Source of the DNA: Azospirillum sp. 412522 | GTDB taxonomy: Bacteria; Pseudomonadota; Alphaproteobacteria; Azospirillales; Azospirillaceae | Direction of reading: 5' to 3' | Assembly: GCF_019805165.1 (NCBI RefSeq) | Contig: NZ_RWIJ01000101.1 | Location: 124,001-188,000, forward strand | Length of the DNA stretch: 64,000 bases | Shown here: piece after piece, positions 16,436 to 25,425 of the stretch | Position numbering within the stretch: the first letter of the stretch is position 1 | Layout of the letters: each line of letters begins with the position of its first letter | The notes under the pieces: generated by a model | The model's input: only the letters and a program-made list of their open reading frames with translations | Told to the model about the DNA's origin: nothing | The model's database searches: none | Made by a program: the position numbers and the translations under genes

Positions 16436-17554
16436 ATGGAAAGCCCCCTCCCCTTCGCCGCCGCCAAGGCCGTCCCCGGCATCGCTCCCGCCGCCTATCA
16501 CGACCCGGAGATTTTCCGGGCCGAGGAGGAGCGGATCTTCCGCCAGGCCTGGGTCTTCGCCGGCTTCACCGACGACCTCGCCCGGCCCAACGACTATCTG
16601 ACCCGGCGGATCGGCGGGCTGGACGTGCTGGTGCAGAATTTCGACGGGGAGCTGCGGGGCTTCCGCAACGTCTGCACCCACCGCTTCGCCATGATCCACC
16701 GGGCGCCGCGCGGCAACGGCATGCTGCGCTGCGGTTATCACGGCTGGACCTTCGACCGCGACGGCCTGCCCTACGGCATCCCCGGCAACGAGGCGAATTT
16801 CGGTCTTGACCGGGAAGGCCGCTGCGGCCGCGCCCTGACGCCGGTGGCGGTCGGGGTGTGCGGCCGCTTCGTCTTCCTGCGGGTGGCGGCGGAGGGGCCG
16901 GCTCTCGGCGACTGGCTCGGCGTCTACGCCGACGTGCTGCGCCACGCCTCGGAGATCTTCGTCCGCCCCTTCGACGAGCGGTCGATGGAGTGGGCCGCCA
17001 ACTGGAAGATGGGGGTGGAGAGCGTGCTGGAGGTCTACCATGCCGACCTCACCCACCCCACCACCTTCCGCAAGCTGGTCAAGGGCGACTGGCGCTGCGA
17101 TTACGACGGCGCCCACTCCCGCGGCGTGACCGGCGTGTCGGACAGGAGCGCCCGCTGGTGGGACGGCGTGTCGGAACGGCTGGGCTTCCGCCCCAGCCCG
17201 CTCCTGTGCGAGTACGATCACCTGCACATCTTCCCCAACCTGGAGATCGGCTTCACCCGCGGCGCGGTGATGAGCGTCCAGACCTACGACCCGCTCGGTC
17301 CCGACCGCTGCGCGCTGGATCTCCGCCTGTTCCTGGCGGACCCGGAGGGCGACGGCGGAAAGGGCGGCCCCGCCGCCCGCCGCCTGATCGAGGAGGGTGC
17401 GCGCGACCTCAACGTCGCCCTGCTGCGCGAGGACCGGGAGGCGTCGGAACTGGCCTTCCGCGGCTGCCGCCAGACGGACCGCCCTGCCCTGCTCGGCCTG
17501 AACGAGGAGCGCATCCAGCAGTTCCACGCGGTCTGGCGGGGGATGATGGGCTGA
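16436..17554 (+). CDS. Rieske non-heme iron oxygenase, alpha subunit (full length)
   Basis: A 372-residue oxygenase with both expected centres. The Rieske [2Fe-2S] ligands are C80, H82, C99 and H102 (CTHRF and CGYHGW). The mononuclear iron motif is E199-x2-H202-x4-H207 within LEVYHADLTHP, and a later EDREASEL segment probably gives the acidic ligand. Such enzymes insert oxygen into, or demethylate, aromatic or amine substrates, using electrons from a separate reductase. No reductase or ferredoxin gene is nearby. It is a useful in-window reference for the split oxygenase at 22770-24400, which has the same overall domain order divided over two proteins. Confidence 0.88.
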   Translation: MESPLPFAAAKAVPGIAPAAYHDPEIFRAEEERIFRQAWVFAGFTDDLARPNDYLTRRIGGLDVLVQNFDGELRGFRNVCTHRFAMIHRAPRGNGMLRCGYHGWTFDRDGLPYGIPGNEANFGLDREGRCGRALTPVAVGVCGRFVFLRVAAEGPALGDWLGVYADVLRHASEIFVRPFDERSMEWAANWKMGVESVLEVYHADLTHPTTFRKLVKGDWRCDYDGAHSRGVTGVSDRSARWWDGVSERLGFRPSPLLCEYDHLHIFPNLEIGFTRGAVMSVQTYDPLGPDRCALDLRLFLADPEGDGGKGGPAARRLIEEGARDLNVALLREDREASELAFRGCRQTDRPALLGLNEERIQQFHAVWRGMMG

Positions 17555-17647
17555 CGCAGACGGCGATTTCGCTTTTTTGTCACTGTCCGGCGGCCCGGCC
17601 GTCTGTCATGGTTGCGCGGGGGCTTGGTCGTCGGAGGTTCATCCACC

Positions 17648-19279
17648 ATGGGCGGCGCCGTCCCGAATCCGTCTTCCGTCCTTCCTGCCGTCATTGCGCT
17701 CAACCGGCTTGCCTTCGGTCCGCGACCCGCGGATCTCGAAGCCGCGAGTTTCCAGCCAGATCGCCCGGATAGCCAGGACTGGCTGGCCCACTGGCTCGAC
17801 CGGCAGCTTTCCCCCCCTGATCCCTCCTCTGGCGACCATGACGATCCCGAGGTCGAGCGCCATCTCGCCGCGGCGAAGCTGCGCATCCGCTATCCGGCCG
17901 GCGACGGCTGGGAGGCGGTGGACGAGGACCGGCCGCTGGCCTGCCTGGGCCAGCCGATCGAGACGCTGTGGCCGCTGGCCGCCAACCGTCCGGCGGTCGC
18001 CGGGCCGGAACGGCAGAGGCCGCGGCTGGAGGTGGCCGCCGCCACCCTGATCCGCGCCGTCCACAGCCGCTGGCAACTGCGCGAGGTTCTGGTCGATTTC
18101 TGGCACAACCATTTCAACGTCAATGCGGCGGGCGAACCGGCGGTGGCGGCCGCCCTGCCGGTCTATGACCGCGCCGTGATCCGTCGCCATGCGCTGGGCA
18201 ATTTCCGCGCCTTCCTGGAGGCGGTGGCGACCAGCAGCGCCATGCAGGTCTATCTGAACAACCGCTCGTCCCGCGCCGGCAGCGCCAACGAGAATTATGC
18301 CCGCGAGCTGTTCGAGCTGCACACGCTGGGCAGCGGCGCCTATCTGAACGCGCTGTACAACCGCTGGCGCGACGTGCCGGGCGCGCTCCGCGGCTCGCCC
18401 GACGGCTATATCGACCAGGATGTCTACGAGGCCGCCCGCGCCTTCACCGGCTGGACTCTGGAGGACGGCGCCGGGCTGGGCGGCGACACCAAGCTGCCGG
18501 TGACCGGCCGCTTCACCTATGTCGAGGGCTGGCACGACGGCTACCAGAAGCGGGTGCTGGGACGGGAGTTCGACCCGTTCCAGTCGCCGATGGCCGACGG
18601 GCACCGTGTGCTCGACCTCGTCGCCGACCATCCGGCGACCGCCCGCCATGTCTGTACCGCGCTGTGCCGCCGGCTGGTGGCCGACGACCCGCCGGCCGGG
18701 CTGGTCGCCCTAGCGGCGCGGGTTTGGACGGAGAACCGGAGCAAGCCGGACCAGATCGCCCGCGTCGTCCGTGCCATCGCCCTCTCCCCCGACTTCGCGC
18801 AGACGCGCGCCGCCAAGGTGAAGCGTCCGCTGGAGCTGGTCGCCTCCTTCGCCCGCGGCGCCGGCATCGACCTCGCCGCCACCAACCCCCTGCTGGGCGA
18901 GCTGGACGGCAGCGGCCAGCGGCTGTTCGGCTGGCCCGCCCCGACCGGTCATCCCGACCGGATGGAGGCGTGGCTGGGAGCGTCCGCCATGCGCCGGCGC
19001 TGGGGGCTGCTGCTCGGGCTGGCGGAGAACCGGTGGGAGACCGGGGCCATCGACCTTGCCGTCCGCTTCCCGGCCCCGCTGACGGCGGCGGCGGCGGTCG
19101 ACCGCTGGCAAGGCATCCTGCAGGGCGGCGAGCCGGAGCCGGCGACCACCGCCGCCATCCTGTCCGGCATGGGGCTGGCGGCTGACGCCCTGCTGGCGCC
19201 TGGCACCAAGGCCGGCGACGACCGGCTGCGCCGCGTCGCCGCCTTCGTGGCGATGGCGCCGCGCTTCAACCAGCGTTGA
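17648..19279 (+). CDS. DUF1800 domain protein
   Basis: A 543-residue protein of the DUF1800 family: LNRLAFGPRPADLE near the N-terminus, DFWHNHFNVN, SSAMQVYLNN, NENYARELFELHTLG and EAARAFTGWTL are all typical. No clear signal peptide is seen. The start at 17648 follows a GGAGG site. The gene is 13 bases from the following DUF1501 gene; this two-gene pairing is widespread in bacteria, and the proteins are thought to act together in the envelope, but no activity is established for the pair. Confidence 0.88.
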   Translation: MGGAVPNPSSVLPAVIALNRLAFGPRPADLEAASFQPDRPDSQDWLAHWLDRQLSPPDPSSGDHDDPEVERHLAAAKLRIRYPAGDGWEAVDEDRPLACLGQPIETLWPLAANRPAVAGPERQRPRLEVAAATLIRAVHSRWQLREVLVDFWHNHFNVNAAGEPAVAAALPVYDRAVIRRHALGNFRAFLEAVATSSAMQVYLNNRSSRAGSANENYARELFELHTLGSGAYLNALYNRWRDVPGALRGSPDGYIDQDVYEAARAFTGWTLEDGAGLGGDTKLPVTGRFTYVEGWHDGYQKRVLGREFDPFQSPMADGHRVLDLVADHPATARHVCTALCRRLVADDPPAGLVALAARVWTENRSKPDQIARVVRAIALSPDFAQTRAAKVKRPLELVASFARGAGIDLAATNPLLGELDGSGQRLFGWPAPTGHPDRMEAWLGASAMRRRWGLLLGLAENRWETGAIDLAVRFPAPLTAAAAVDRWQGILQGGEPEPATTAAILSGMGLAADALLAPGTKAGDDRLRRVAAFVAMAPRFNQR

Positions 19280-19292
19280 CGGAGGACATGCC

Positions 19293-20573
19293 ATGACGAT
19301 CTCACGCCGCGGTGTGATGCGGGGCGGGCTGGCGGCCGGTCTCGGTCTGGCCGGCGGCGGGCTGACGGGGCTGCCTGGAATCCGCAGCCTCGCCTTCGCC
19401 GCCGATGCTTCGGCCGGATCTTCCTCCCCAGGGGCGCCGGCCGGGACTCTCGTGGTGGTGTTCCTGCGCGGCGGGGCGGACATGCTGGCGCTGGTGGCGC
19501 CGGCCGACGACCCCGACTACCGCGCCGCGCGGACGCCGGAGTTGCGGGTGATGGCGGAGGGCGCGCGGGCTGGCATCCGGCTGGAGCAGACGCTGGCTCC
19601 GGCCCTCGACTTCCGCCTGCATCCGGACGCCGCGCCGCTGGCCGAACTGTATGCCGGCCATCAGCTCGCCATCGTCCATGCGGCTGGGCTGACCGACGGC
19701 ACCCGCAGCCATTTCGTCGCCCAGGACCTGATGGAGCGCGGCATCGCCCGCGAGGAGGATCTCGCCCGCACCGGGACCGGTTGGGTCGCACGTTGGCTCA
19801 GCGAAGGAGAGGAGGGACGGGTCCCGGCGATCGGGACCGCTTCGGCGCCGGCTGCCTCCCTGGCGGGGATGGGCGGCGCGCTCGCCGTGCCCGATCTGCG
19901 CGGCGGGCTGGCCCCTCCCGGCGGGCCGCAGGCGGCGGCGGTGCTGGCCGCTCTGTACCGGCAGGGCGGCGGCGCTTATGAGCGGGCGGCGCGGGCGGCG
20001 CTCGACGGGCTGGCGACGGTCGACGGCCGGCTGCCGCGGGAGGCCGGCGGCAAGGTCGCCGCCTATGATGCGGAGGGCGGTGCCGTCTATGAGGAGACCG
20101 AGGCCGGGCGCGCCCTGCAGACGGTGGCCCGCGTGCTGAAGATGGACATCGGCCTGCGGGCCGCCTGCGTCGATGTCGGCGGCTGGGACACCCACGAGAA
20201 CCAGCAGGGGCGTTTCTCCAACGCCGTCGGCCAGCTGTCGCGCGCCATCGCCGCCTTCCATGCCGACACCCGGCGTTACGACCGCGACCTGACGGTGGTG
20301 GTGATGAGCGAGTTCGGCCGGCGTCTGCGCGGCAACCGCAGCCAGGGCACCGACCACGGCCATGGCGGCGCCATGATGGTGCTGGGCGGGCGGGTGGCGG
20401 GCGGGCGCATGCTGGGCCGCTGGCCGGGACTGGCCAGCCACCAGCTGGACCGCGGCGTCGATCTGGCGGTCACCACCGATTACCGGACGGTGCTGTCGGA
20501 ACTGATCGGCCCTTCCGCGGCGCGCAGCTTTCCGGGCTTCCAGGGCGCGCCGCTGGGGGTGCTGCAGGGGTGA
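19293..20573 (+). CDS. DUF1501 family protein with Tat signal
   Basis: A 426-residue protein starting MTISRRGVMRGGLAAGL, a twin-arginine signal, so it is exported folded. The DUF1501 body shows VVFLRGGADML, GGWDTHENQ, VVMSEFGRR and TDHGHGGAMM, motifs related to the sulfatase/alkaline-phosphatase metal-binding fold. A strong GGAGG site precedes the start. It is coupled to the DUF1800 gene. The substrate is unknown. Confidence 0.88.
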   Translation: MTISRRGVMRGGLAAGLGLAGGGLTGLPGIRSLAFAADASAGSSSPGAPAGTLVVVFLRGGADMLALVAPADDPDYRAARTPELRVMAEGARAGIRLEQTLAPALDFRLHPDAAPLAELYAGHQLAIVHAAGLTDGTRSHFVAQDLMERGIAREEDLARTGTGWVARWLSEGEEGRVPAIGTASAPAASLAGMGGALAVPDLRGGLAPPGGPQAAAVLAALYRQGGGAYERAARAALDGLATVDGRLPREAGGKVAAYDAEGGAVYEETEAGRALQTVARVLKMDIGLRAACVDVGGWDTHENQQGRFSNAVGQLSRAIAAFHADTRRYDRDLTVVVMSEFGRRLRGNRSQGTDHGHGGAMMVLGGRVAGGRMLGRWPGLASHQLDRGVDLAVTTDYRTVLSELIGPSAARSFPGFQGAPLGVLQG

Positions 20574-20606
20574 GTGCGTTTCTTGCCGGGGACGGCGCGA
20601 TCCGAC

Positions 20607-21290
20607 CTATTCCGATTTCAATGAGAGCCGCGAAAATCGGAAATTGCAGTGAGTCGCGCCGCCAGCCAACGTTTGCGTCCTTTCCAAGTGGATGCCTTGC
20701 GTTGCGTAGGCGTCGAAATCAAGACCGCAGATGTTCGCCAATATCTCTTTATCCCCGTGTTGGCCTGCGAATTCACAAAAACCGCAAACCTTGTAATCTA
20801 TGCCAAATTCAAATTCCCCCTCTGGAGAAGGCTCGACGAAATCGTAGACGAAATCTCCTGGAAATTCCTTCCAGTGGCTTTTTTCGGCCTGTTCGCGCAG
20901 CAAGGTCTGGTTCTCTGATGACATGAAGTGACGCCCCGAGGCGAGGCGCTCCGCTTCGGGTATGGAGAGCAGTTGCGCCTTGTAGGTTTCCCGCTCGATT
21001 TCGCCGATCACGGACACCGGCAGGCCATGCCGCCGAAGCACCCGGCTGATGGCCATGAAACCCATGAGACGCATGAAGAAGTCGCTCATGCGATTTGCCG
21101 CGCCTCCGACATAGGGCGTCTGGGCGAGCACGGTTTCGAACTCGTCCATCACCTCCGGCCTGATCTTCTCGATGCCGGCAGGATCCTTGTGCCCGCACAG
21201 CATCGCTTCGACAAGGTCGAGGCGGTGGAGCATTGCGGCCTCCATGACGTCGCGATGCGATTCGTAAAAGGGGTGGATGATCTCAACCAC
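20607..21290 (-). CDS. L-2-amino-thiazoline-4-carboxylate hydrolase-like protein
   Basis: A 227-residue protein resembling the ATC-hydrolase family, whose founding member opens the thiazoline ring of 2-aminothiazoline-4-carboxylate in a Pseudomonas cysteine pathway. The diagnostic C-terminal part is present: GDFVYDFVEPS, FGIDYKVCGFC, LCG/CGLDFDAYAT and a closing RTQTLAGGATHCNFRF. The GTG start at 21290 has GGGGAG eight bases upstream, better than the in-frame TTG at 21308. The family is broad and many members have other substrates. It diverges from a LysR-type gene, which may control it. Its last codons take part in a nine-base inverted repeat (20610-20642). Confidence 0.7.
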   Translation of the reverse strand: MVEIIHPFYESHRDVMEAAMLHRLDLVEAMLCGHKDPAGIEKIRPEVMDEFETVLAQTPYVGGAANRMSDFFMRLMGFMAISRVLRRHGLPVSVIGEIERETYKAQLLSIPEAERLASGRHFMSSENQTLLREQAEKSHWKEFPGDFVYDFVEPSPEGEFEFGIDYKVCGFCEFAGQHGDKEILANICGLDFDAYATQGIHLERTQTLAGGATHCNFRFSRLSLKSE

Positions 21291-21484
21291 TGGATATCTC
21301 CCCGGCAAATCTGGCTGAAAGCGGTTTCCGAAGCGATGCTGGCTGCTTCATGGTGATCGTCCTGAAGACATCCCCGGCGCATGTTTTCTCCCGCATGCCA
21401 GGGGCCCGCTCAACCGATTGTTTCTGACTGCCTGGAAGAGTTTTTCTATTCTGAAGTCGCCAACCTCATGCCCGGACCCGTCCC

Positions 21485-22075
21485 ATGAGCTATCGCCTGC
21501 CGCCCCTGAACGGATTGCGCGCCTTCGAGGCCGCCGGCCGCCATCTGAGCTTCAAGGCCGCCGCGATGGAACTCTCCGTCACGCCCGGCGCCGTCAGCCA
21601 GCAGGTGAAGCACCTGGAGCAGGCGCTCGGCGTGCCGTTGTTCCAGCGCCTGCACCGCAGCCTGATCCTCACCGCGCAGGGCGAAGCCTTGCTGCCGGAA
21701 GTGGCGGATGCCTTTGAACGGCTGTCGAAGGTCAGCGACACCGTCGCGAAGGCTTTGAAGCCGAAGCCACTCCGCCTCGGCATCTCGCCGGCCCTGAGTG
21801 GCGAGCCCGACCGCCTGCTCGCCCGTCTCGCCGGCTCGAAGCGTCCGCCTGATTATGTGCGGGCGGTGGCGACCGACGATCTGGCCGATCTTCTTGCCGG
21901 CCGCCTTGATGCCCTGCTCCGTCCGGGCGCCGGCCCCTATCCTGGCCTGCATGCCGAAGTGCTGGCGCTTGTCCCCGGCTTCGGAAACCACGAGAAGGCC
22001 TCGCTGGTGGTCTGGCCCGGCCTGGCCCGCTGCCGCGAATTCACCCTGGTGCGGGCTCTCCTGGTAAAGGACTGA
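21485..22075 (+). CDS. Short LysR-family regulator (GcvA-like), truncated effector domain
   Basis: A 196-residue protein. Residues 1-65 are a standard LysR winged helix (LNGLRAFEAAGRHLSFKAAA, TPGAVSQQVKHLE, LFQRLHR), closest in style to GcvA. LysR proteins are normally about 300 residues; here only the first half of the effector-binding domain remains (PLRLGISPALSG onward) before a TGA. It may be a working shortened regulator or a decayed gene. It faces the ATC-hydrolase-like gene across 194 bases, the usual arrangement for a LysR target. Confidence 0.75.
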   Translation: MSYRLPPLNGLRAFEAAGRHLSFKAAAMELSVTPGAVSQQVKHLEQALGVPLFQRLHRSLILTAQGEALLPEVADAFERLSKVSDTVAKALKPKPLRLGISPALSGEPDRLLARLAGSKRPPDYVRAVATDDLADLLAGRLDALLRPGAGPYPGLHAEVLALVPGFGNHEKASLVVWPGLARCREFTLVRALLVKD

Positions 22076-22209
22076 AGCGTGACCGATCCGCGCACCCTGC
22101 CACCTTCCCCCCGCCTCGCTCCCCGGTCAGGAGGCCGGGTCGCCCCGGGGCAGGCTGCGGTGGAGGTGCGGTGCCCTCTCCAGGCGTCCCTCGAAACCGG
22201 AAAGATGCC

Positions 22210-22773
22210 CTACCGCCACTCCCTTCCGTCCATGTCCTGATAGACGCCGAACCGGTCGCGCACCGCCAGCCAGTCCTCGGCCAGCATCTCGAAGATGTGC
22301 AGGTCGATCTCCTGCCCATCCTTCACCACCTGGCGCTTCAGCACGCCGACCGGGCGGTAGCCGATCATCGGCTGGCCTTTCAGCAGGCGGGGGCTGTTGG
22401 TGCCCAGGATGTGGTTCACCACCTTGCGCAGCCCCATGGTGAAGAAGACGTGGTTCAGCATGTAGGCGAAGTTCAGCGGGGCGGCTCCCATCCGTCCCGC
22501 CCGCTCGCCCATCAGCACGCCGATGGTGGCGATCTTCCAGTCCCGCTCGGTCACGGTGATCGAGACATGGCCGGCCGGCACGCCGTCGACGCAGAGGATG
22601 CGGTGGAGATAGTCGTCGCGCTCCGCGCAGCGCCGCAGCCATGCCTTCTGCCGCTCCACGTCGTAAGCGACTTTGGTCAGCATCTGGCCGGCGATGTCGG
22701 GCCGGGTGCGCCAGTCGAGCAGCAGTTCGGCATGCGCCTCGGTCGGCTCGATGAAGGTGAGGGTTCCGCTCAT
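22210..22773 (-). CDS. GNAT-family N-acetyltransferase (PseH-like)
   Basis: A 187-residue protein of the GNAT fold. LLDWRTRPDIAGQML, the central GHVSITV beta strand and NHVFFTMGLRKVVNHIL with LLKGQPMIGYRPVG resemble sugar N-acetyltransferases such as PseH, which acylate amino sugars of surface glycans. Its start overlaps the stop of the oxygenase gene by four bases, so it is coupled to it. In this setting it may transfer an acyl group made by the neighbouring ketoacyl synthase and reductase rather than acetyl; that is inference. Confidence 0.72.
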   Translation of the reverse strand: MSGTLTFIEPTEAHAELLLDWRTRPDIAGQMLTKVAYDVERQKAWLRRCAERDDYLHRILCVDGVPAGHVSITVTERDWKIATIGVLMGERAGRMGAAPLNFAYMLNHVFFTMGLRKVVNHILGTNSPRLLKGQPMIGYRPVGVLKRQVVKDGQEIDLHIFEMLAEDWLAVRDRFGVYQDMDGREWR

Positions 22774-23759
22774 GCCGCTTCTGCCAATTGGCGCAGCATC
22801 GCCTGATGGAAGTCGAGGATTCGGCGTTCGCGCCGGCCGTAGATGCCGGTGAAGCCGGGAAGGTCGGCGATGCCCGGCCGGCCCTGCTGCACCGCCTCGC
22901 AGACCGGGCGGTCCTCGGCGATCACGGTGCTGGCGGATGTGATCAGATAGGTGGCGGTGGAGCGGTGGAAGGCCTGCTCGCGCGCCGTCTCCAGCCGGGT
23001 GGTGGGCAGGAACAGCTGCCACCGCAGGACCGAGGCGTCTGGGGCGACCGGGTCGATCCGGTGCGGGATCACCGTGGCGCCGAAGAAGGTCGCCAGATAG
23101 AAGTTCGGGAAGATGAAGAGGTGGCGGTAGACGGACTCTTCGGCGAAGCGGCGCAGGCGCAGCTTGGCGTCCAGCTTCGCCCACCAGCCGGCGGTGCCGT
23201 CGGCCAGCAGCCAGCGGGAGTCGCTGTTGGCGCCGTGGCGTTCGGTGACGAGATTGGTCTGCCAGTCGGGATGCACCGCGGGGTGGATGGTGTCGGGATG
23301 GACGGTGGAGCCGTGGAAATCGTCCATCGTGTTCTCGACCAGCGCCTTCCAGTTGGCCTGGAACGGAATGCCGACCGGCGGCTGGGGATTCAGGCAGTTG
23401 GCCGACATCATCGCCAGCCGATCGCCGTAGGGTGCCAGATGCCGGGCCAGGGTCGGGCCGCCGTCTTGCGCCACCCGGGCGAAGACCAGGGCGCCGCAGC
23501 GGTCGATCTGCAAGGGCCGCACCCGCTCCCCATCGCGGCACACGCCCTCCATCGCCTCGCCTCGTCGGCGCAATTCGAAGCGCAGCCCGGCCATCTCGGC
23601 GGTCAGGAGGTTGGTGTCGTCGAAGACCCCCATATAGAGCCAGCAGCGGCCGAAAACCCGCTCACGCTCCCGGACGAAGGCCTCCCCGGTCCAGAAATGG
23701 CTGTGGGGCAGGAAGGTGCCGGTCTCGGGAACGATGCTCTGGACGGGATGCGCGCTCAT
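22770..23759 (-). CDS. Rieske-less oxygenase subunit (catalytic iron domain only)
   Basis: A 329-residue homologue of Rieske oxygenase alpha subunits. It keeps the N-terminal helix (EAFVRERERVFGRCW) and the catalytic domain with the iron motif D146-x2-H149-x4-H154 (MDDFHGSTVHP) and the later AEDRPVCEAVQQG segment expected to carry the acidic ligand. The part that should hold the [2Fe-2S] cluster is collapsed to a short stretch around residues 58-95 with no CxH or CxxH pair. It therefore cannot bind a Rieske cluster itself. The upstream gene, overlapping by four bases, encodes exactly the missing domain. A two-protein oxygenase is the simplest reading. Confidence 0.85.
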   Translation of the reverse strand: MSAHPVQSIVPETGTFLPHSHFWTGEAFVRERERVFGRCWLYMGVFDDTNLLTAEMAGLRFELRRRGEAMEGVCRDGERVRPLQIDRCGALVFARVAQDGGPTLARHLAPYGDRLAMMSANCLNPQPPVGIPFQANWKALVENTMDDFHGSTVHPDTIHPAVHPDWQTNLVTERHGANSDSRWLLADGTAGWWAKLDAKLRLRRFAEESVYRHLFIFPNFYLATFFGATVIPHRIDPVAPDASVLRWQLFLPTTRLETAREQAFHRSTATYLITSASTVIAEDRPVCEAVQQGRPGIADLPGFTGIYGRRERRILDFHQAMLRQLAEAA

Positions 23760-24400
23760 GCCGGCAGCTCCGCATCGGCGGTGGCGGGATGGAAGGTGAC
23801 GGTGCGGGAAAAGCGCTGCCCGGCGCCGGGCGGGGCGGCGCTGTGCAGGACAAGGGCTTGGTCGGGCGCCAGATGGAGACGCAGGTTGGTGGCCTCGATG
23901 CGCTCCCACCCGTCTTCGGGCTCCATCGCGTCGCCGCGCCGGGGGAAGGCGTCGGACAGGGCGGCCAGCCGGGCGAAGAGGGCTGCACCCAGCTCCTCCT
24001 CCAGCGACGGGCCGCCGGCCGCCACCCGGACGAAGACCAGCCGGCCGCAACGGGCCAGCGAGGCCGGGTGCAGGGCCAGCCGGCGGCGTCCCTCGGCCTC
24101 CAGCTGGAAGTCGGTCGGGTTGAAGGGCAGCCCCACCGGCACGCCGTCGGCGTCGAAGCTCCAGCCGTGATAGGGGCAGCGCAGCGGGCCGCAGCCCGCC
24201 GGCTCGCCGTGGATCACCGCGAAGCGGTGGGTGCAGACGTTGCGGAAGGCGACCACCCGTCCCTTGATGTTCTGCGCCACCAGCGGCACCGCTCCGACCC
24301 GTGTGGTGACGAAGGCGTTGGGGCCGGCGAGGTCGTCCTCGGTGCAGAGATGGAACCAGCGGTTCTCGGGAGCGTCATCGGGTATCGTCATGGTCTGCAT
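23756..24400 (-). CDS. Rieske [2Fe-2S] subunit lacking the catalytic domain
   Basis: A 214-residue protein. The Rieske ligands are intact: C56 and H58 in VCTHRF, C75 and H78 in CPYHGW, spaced as in oxygenase alpha subunits rather than in small ferredoxins. After RLVFVRVAAGG the protein runs out into a short beta segment (NLRLHLAPDQALVL) with no iron-binding D/E-x2-H-x4-H motif. It also lacks the N-terminal helix of the full-length oxygenase, which its partner keeps. The ATG at 24400 has GAGG nine bases upstream, eight bases after the SDR stop. Its likely role is to pass electrons to the iron site of the partner subunit. Confidence 0.85.
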   Translation of the reverse strand: MQTMTIPDDAPENRWFHLCTEDDLAGPNAFVTTRVGAVPLVAQNIKGRVVAFRNVCTHRFAVIHGEPAGCGPLRCPYHGWSFDADGVPVGLPFNPTDFQLEAEGRRRLALHPASLARCGRLVFVRVAAGGPSLEEELGAALFARLAALSDAFPRRGDAMEPEDGWERIEATNLRLHLAPDQALVLHSAAPPGAGQRFSRTVTFHPATADAELPA

Positions 24401-24408
24401 CGCGGGCC

Positions 24409-25185
24409 TCAGGCGGTGCGGCCGCCATCGACCGTGACGATGGACCCGGTCATCCAGCGGCTGGTGTCGGCGAGCAGATAGGCGATCATGTGGGCGATGT
24501 CGTCGGGATGGCCGAAGCCGAGCGGCTGGAGGGTGCGCAGATGCTCGTACTGCCCGGCGGTCAGCTTCTGCTTGCCGCGCTCGATCAGCTCGGTCTCGAC
24601 GATGGAGGGGACGACGCAGTTGACGCGGATGCCGTCGCTCAGCAGCTCCACCGCCAGCCCCTTGGTGGCGGCGATGATGCCGCCCTTGCTGGCGGCATAG
24701 ACGACGTTGCCCGGCGAGGCCGCCGTCGCCGCGGTGGAGGAGATCAGCGCCATCGCCGCCCGGTCGGCATGACAGCCCTTCTGCCGCAGCCCGCGGGCGA
24801 GCGCCAACGCGCTGCCCAGGTTGGCCCGCATCACCTCGTCGAAGAAAGCCGCGGAGAAGATGCGGATCGGCCGCAGGGTCTGGATGCCGGCGCAGTGGGC
24901 GATGCCGTCGAGGGGGGCGTCATCGGCGCACAGTCCCTTCACCCAGCCCGGCACCGCTTCCAGATCCGACAGGTCGAAGGGAGCGATGGCGTGCCCACCA
25001 TTCTCTTCATGGCCGTCCAGCCGGTCCGCCGTCCCGGCCAACCGCTCCTCGTCGCGGCCGTTCAGCACCAGCCGCGCGCCCAGCTTCGCGAGCACCACCG
25101 CCGTCGCCCGGCCGATCCCCGCCGACGCCCCGGTCACCAGGATGCGGCGGCCCGTCAGGTCCATGGGATTGTAGGCGGCTGTCAT
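24409..25185 (-). CDS. SDR-family oxidoreductase (3-oxoacyl-ACP reductase-like)
   Basis: A 258-residue short-chain dehydrogenase with the cofactor motif TGASAGIG (about residues 17-24), ALISSTAAT with the catalytic Ser, YAASK for Tyr and Lys, and the usual ending TGSIVTVDGG. The family includes FabG-like ketoreductases and sugar dehydrogenases. It is the first gene of a four-gene coupled unit with the split oxygenase and GNAT, and diverges from a ketoacyl-ACP synthase III across 240 bases. Reduction of the 3-oxoacyl product of that enzyme is a natural proposal. Confidence 0.82.
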   Translation of the reverse strand: MTAAYNPMDLTGRRILVTGASAGIGRATAVVLAKLGARLVLNGRDEERLAGTADRLDGHEENGGHAIAPFDLSDLEAVPGWVKGLCADDAPLDGIAHCAGIQTLRPIRIFSAAFFDEVMRANLGSALALARGLRQKGCHADRAAMALISSTAATAASPGNVVYAASKGGIIAATKGLAVELLSDGIRVNCVVPSIVETELIERGKQKLTAGQYEHLRTLQPLGFGHPDDIAHMIAYLLADTSRWMTGSIVTVDGGRTA

Positions 25186-25425
25186 GGCGGGGAAATCCGG
25201 TTCGGTGGCGGGAAAGTGAGGACCATAGCACAGGCGCGGCGCCCTCCCCGCTGCGGCTTTTTCGATTGCGCGGCGGATGTGGCTTGGCCGGAATTGCTCC
25301 ACGCCGTAATTGTCCGCAATCAAGGATCCGGAAACCAGTTCCCCGCCACTCTGCGCTATGGTGCCGGACACCAACTCCGACAAGCGTCCCCGCCGGGCCG
25401 CGAACACGCGAAGGACAGGACAGCC

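Noticed and set aside
22770..24400. Split oxygenase as a sequencing frameshift of one gene
   Set aside because: The two proteins lack different parts (cluster loops in one, helix and iron domain in the other) and each has its own start; one frameshift cannot explain this.
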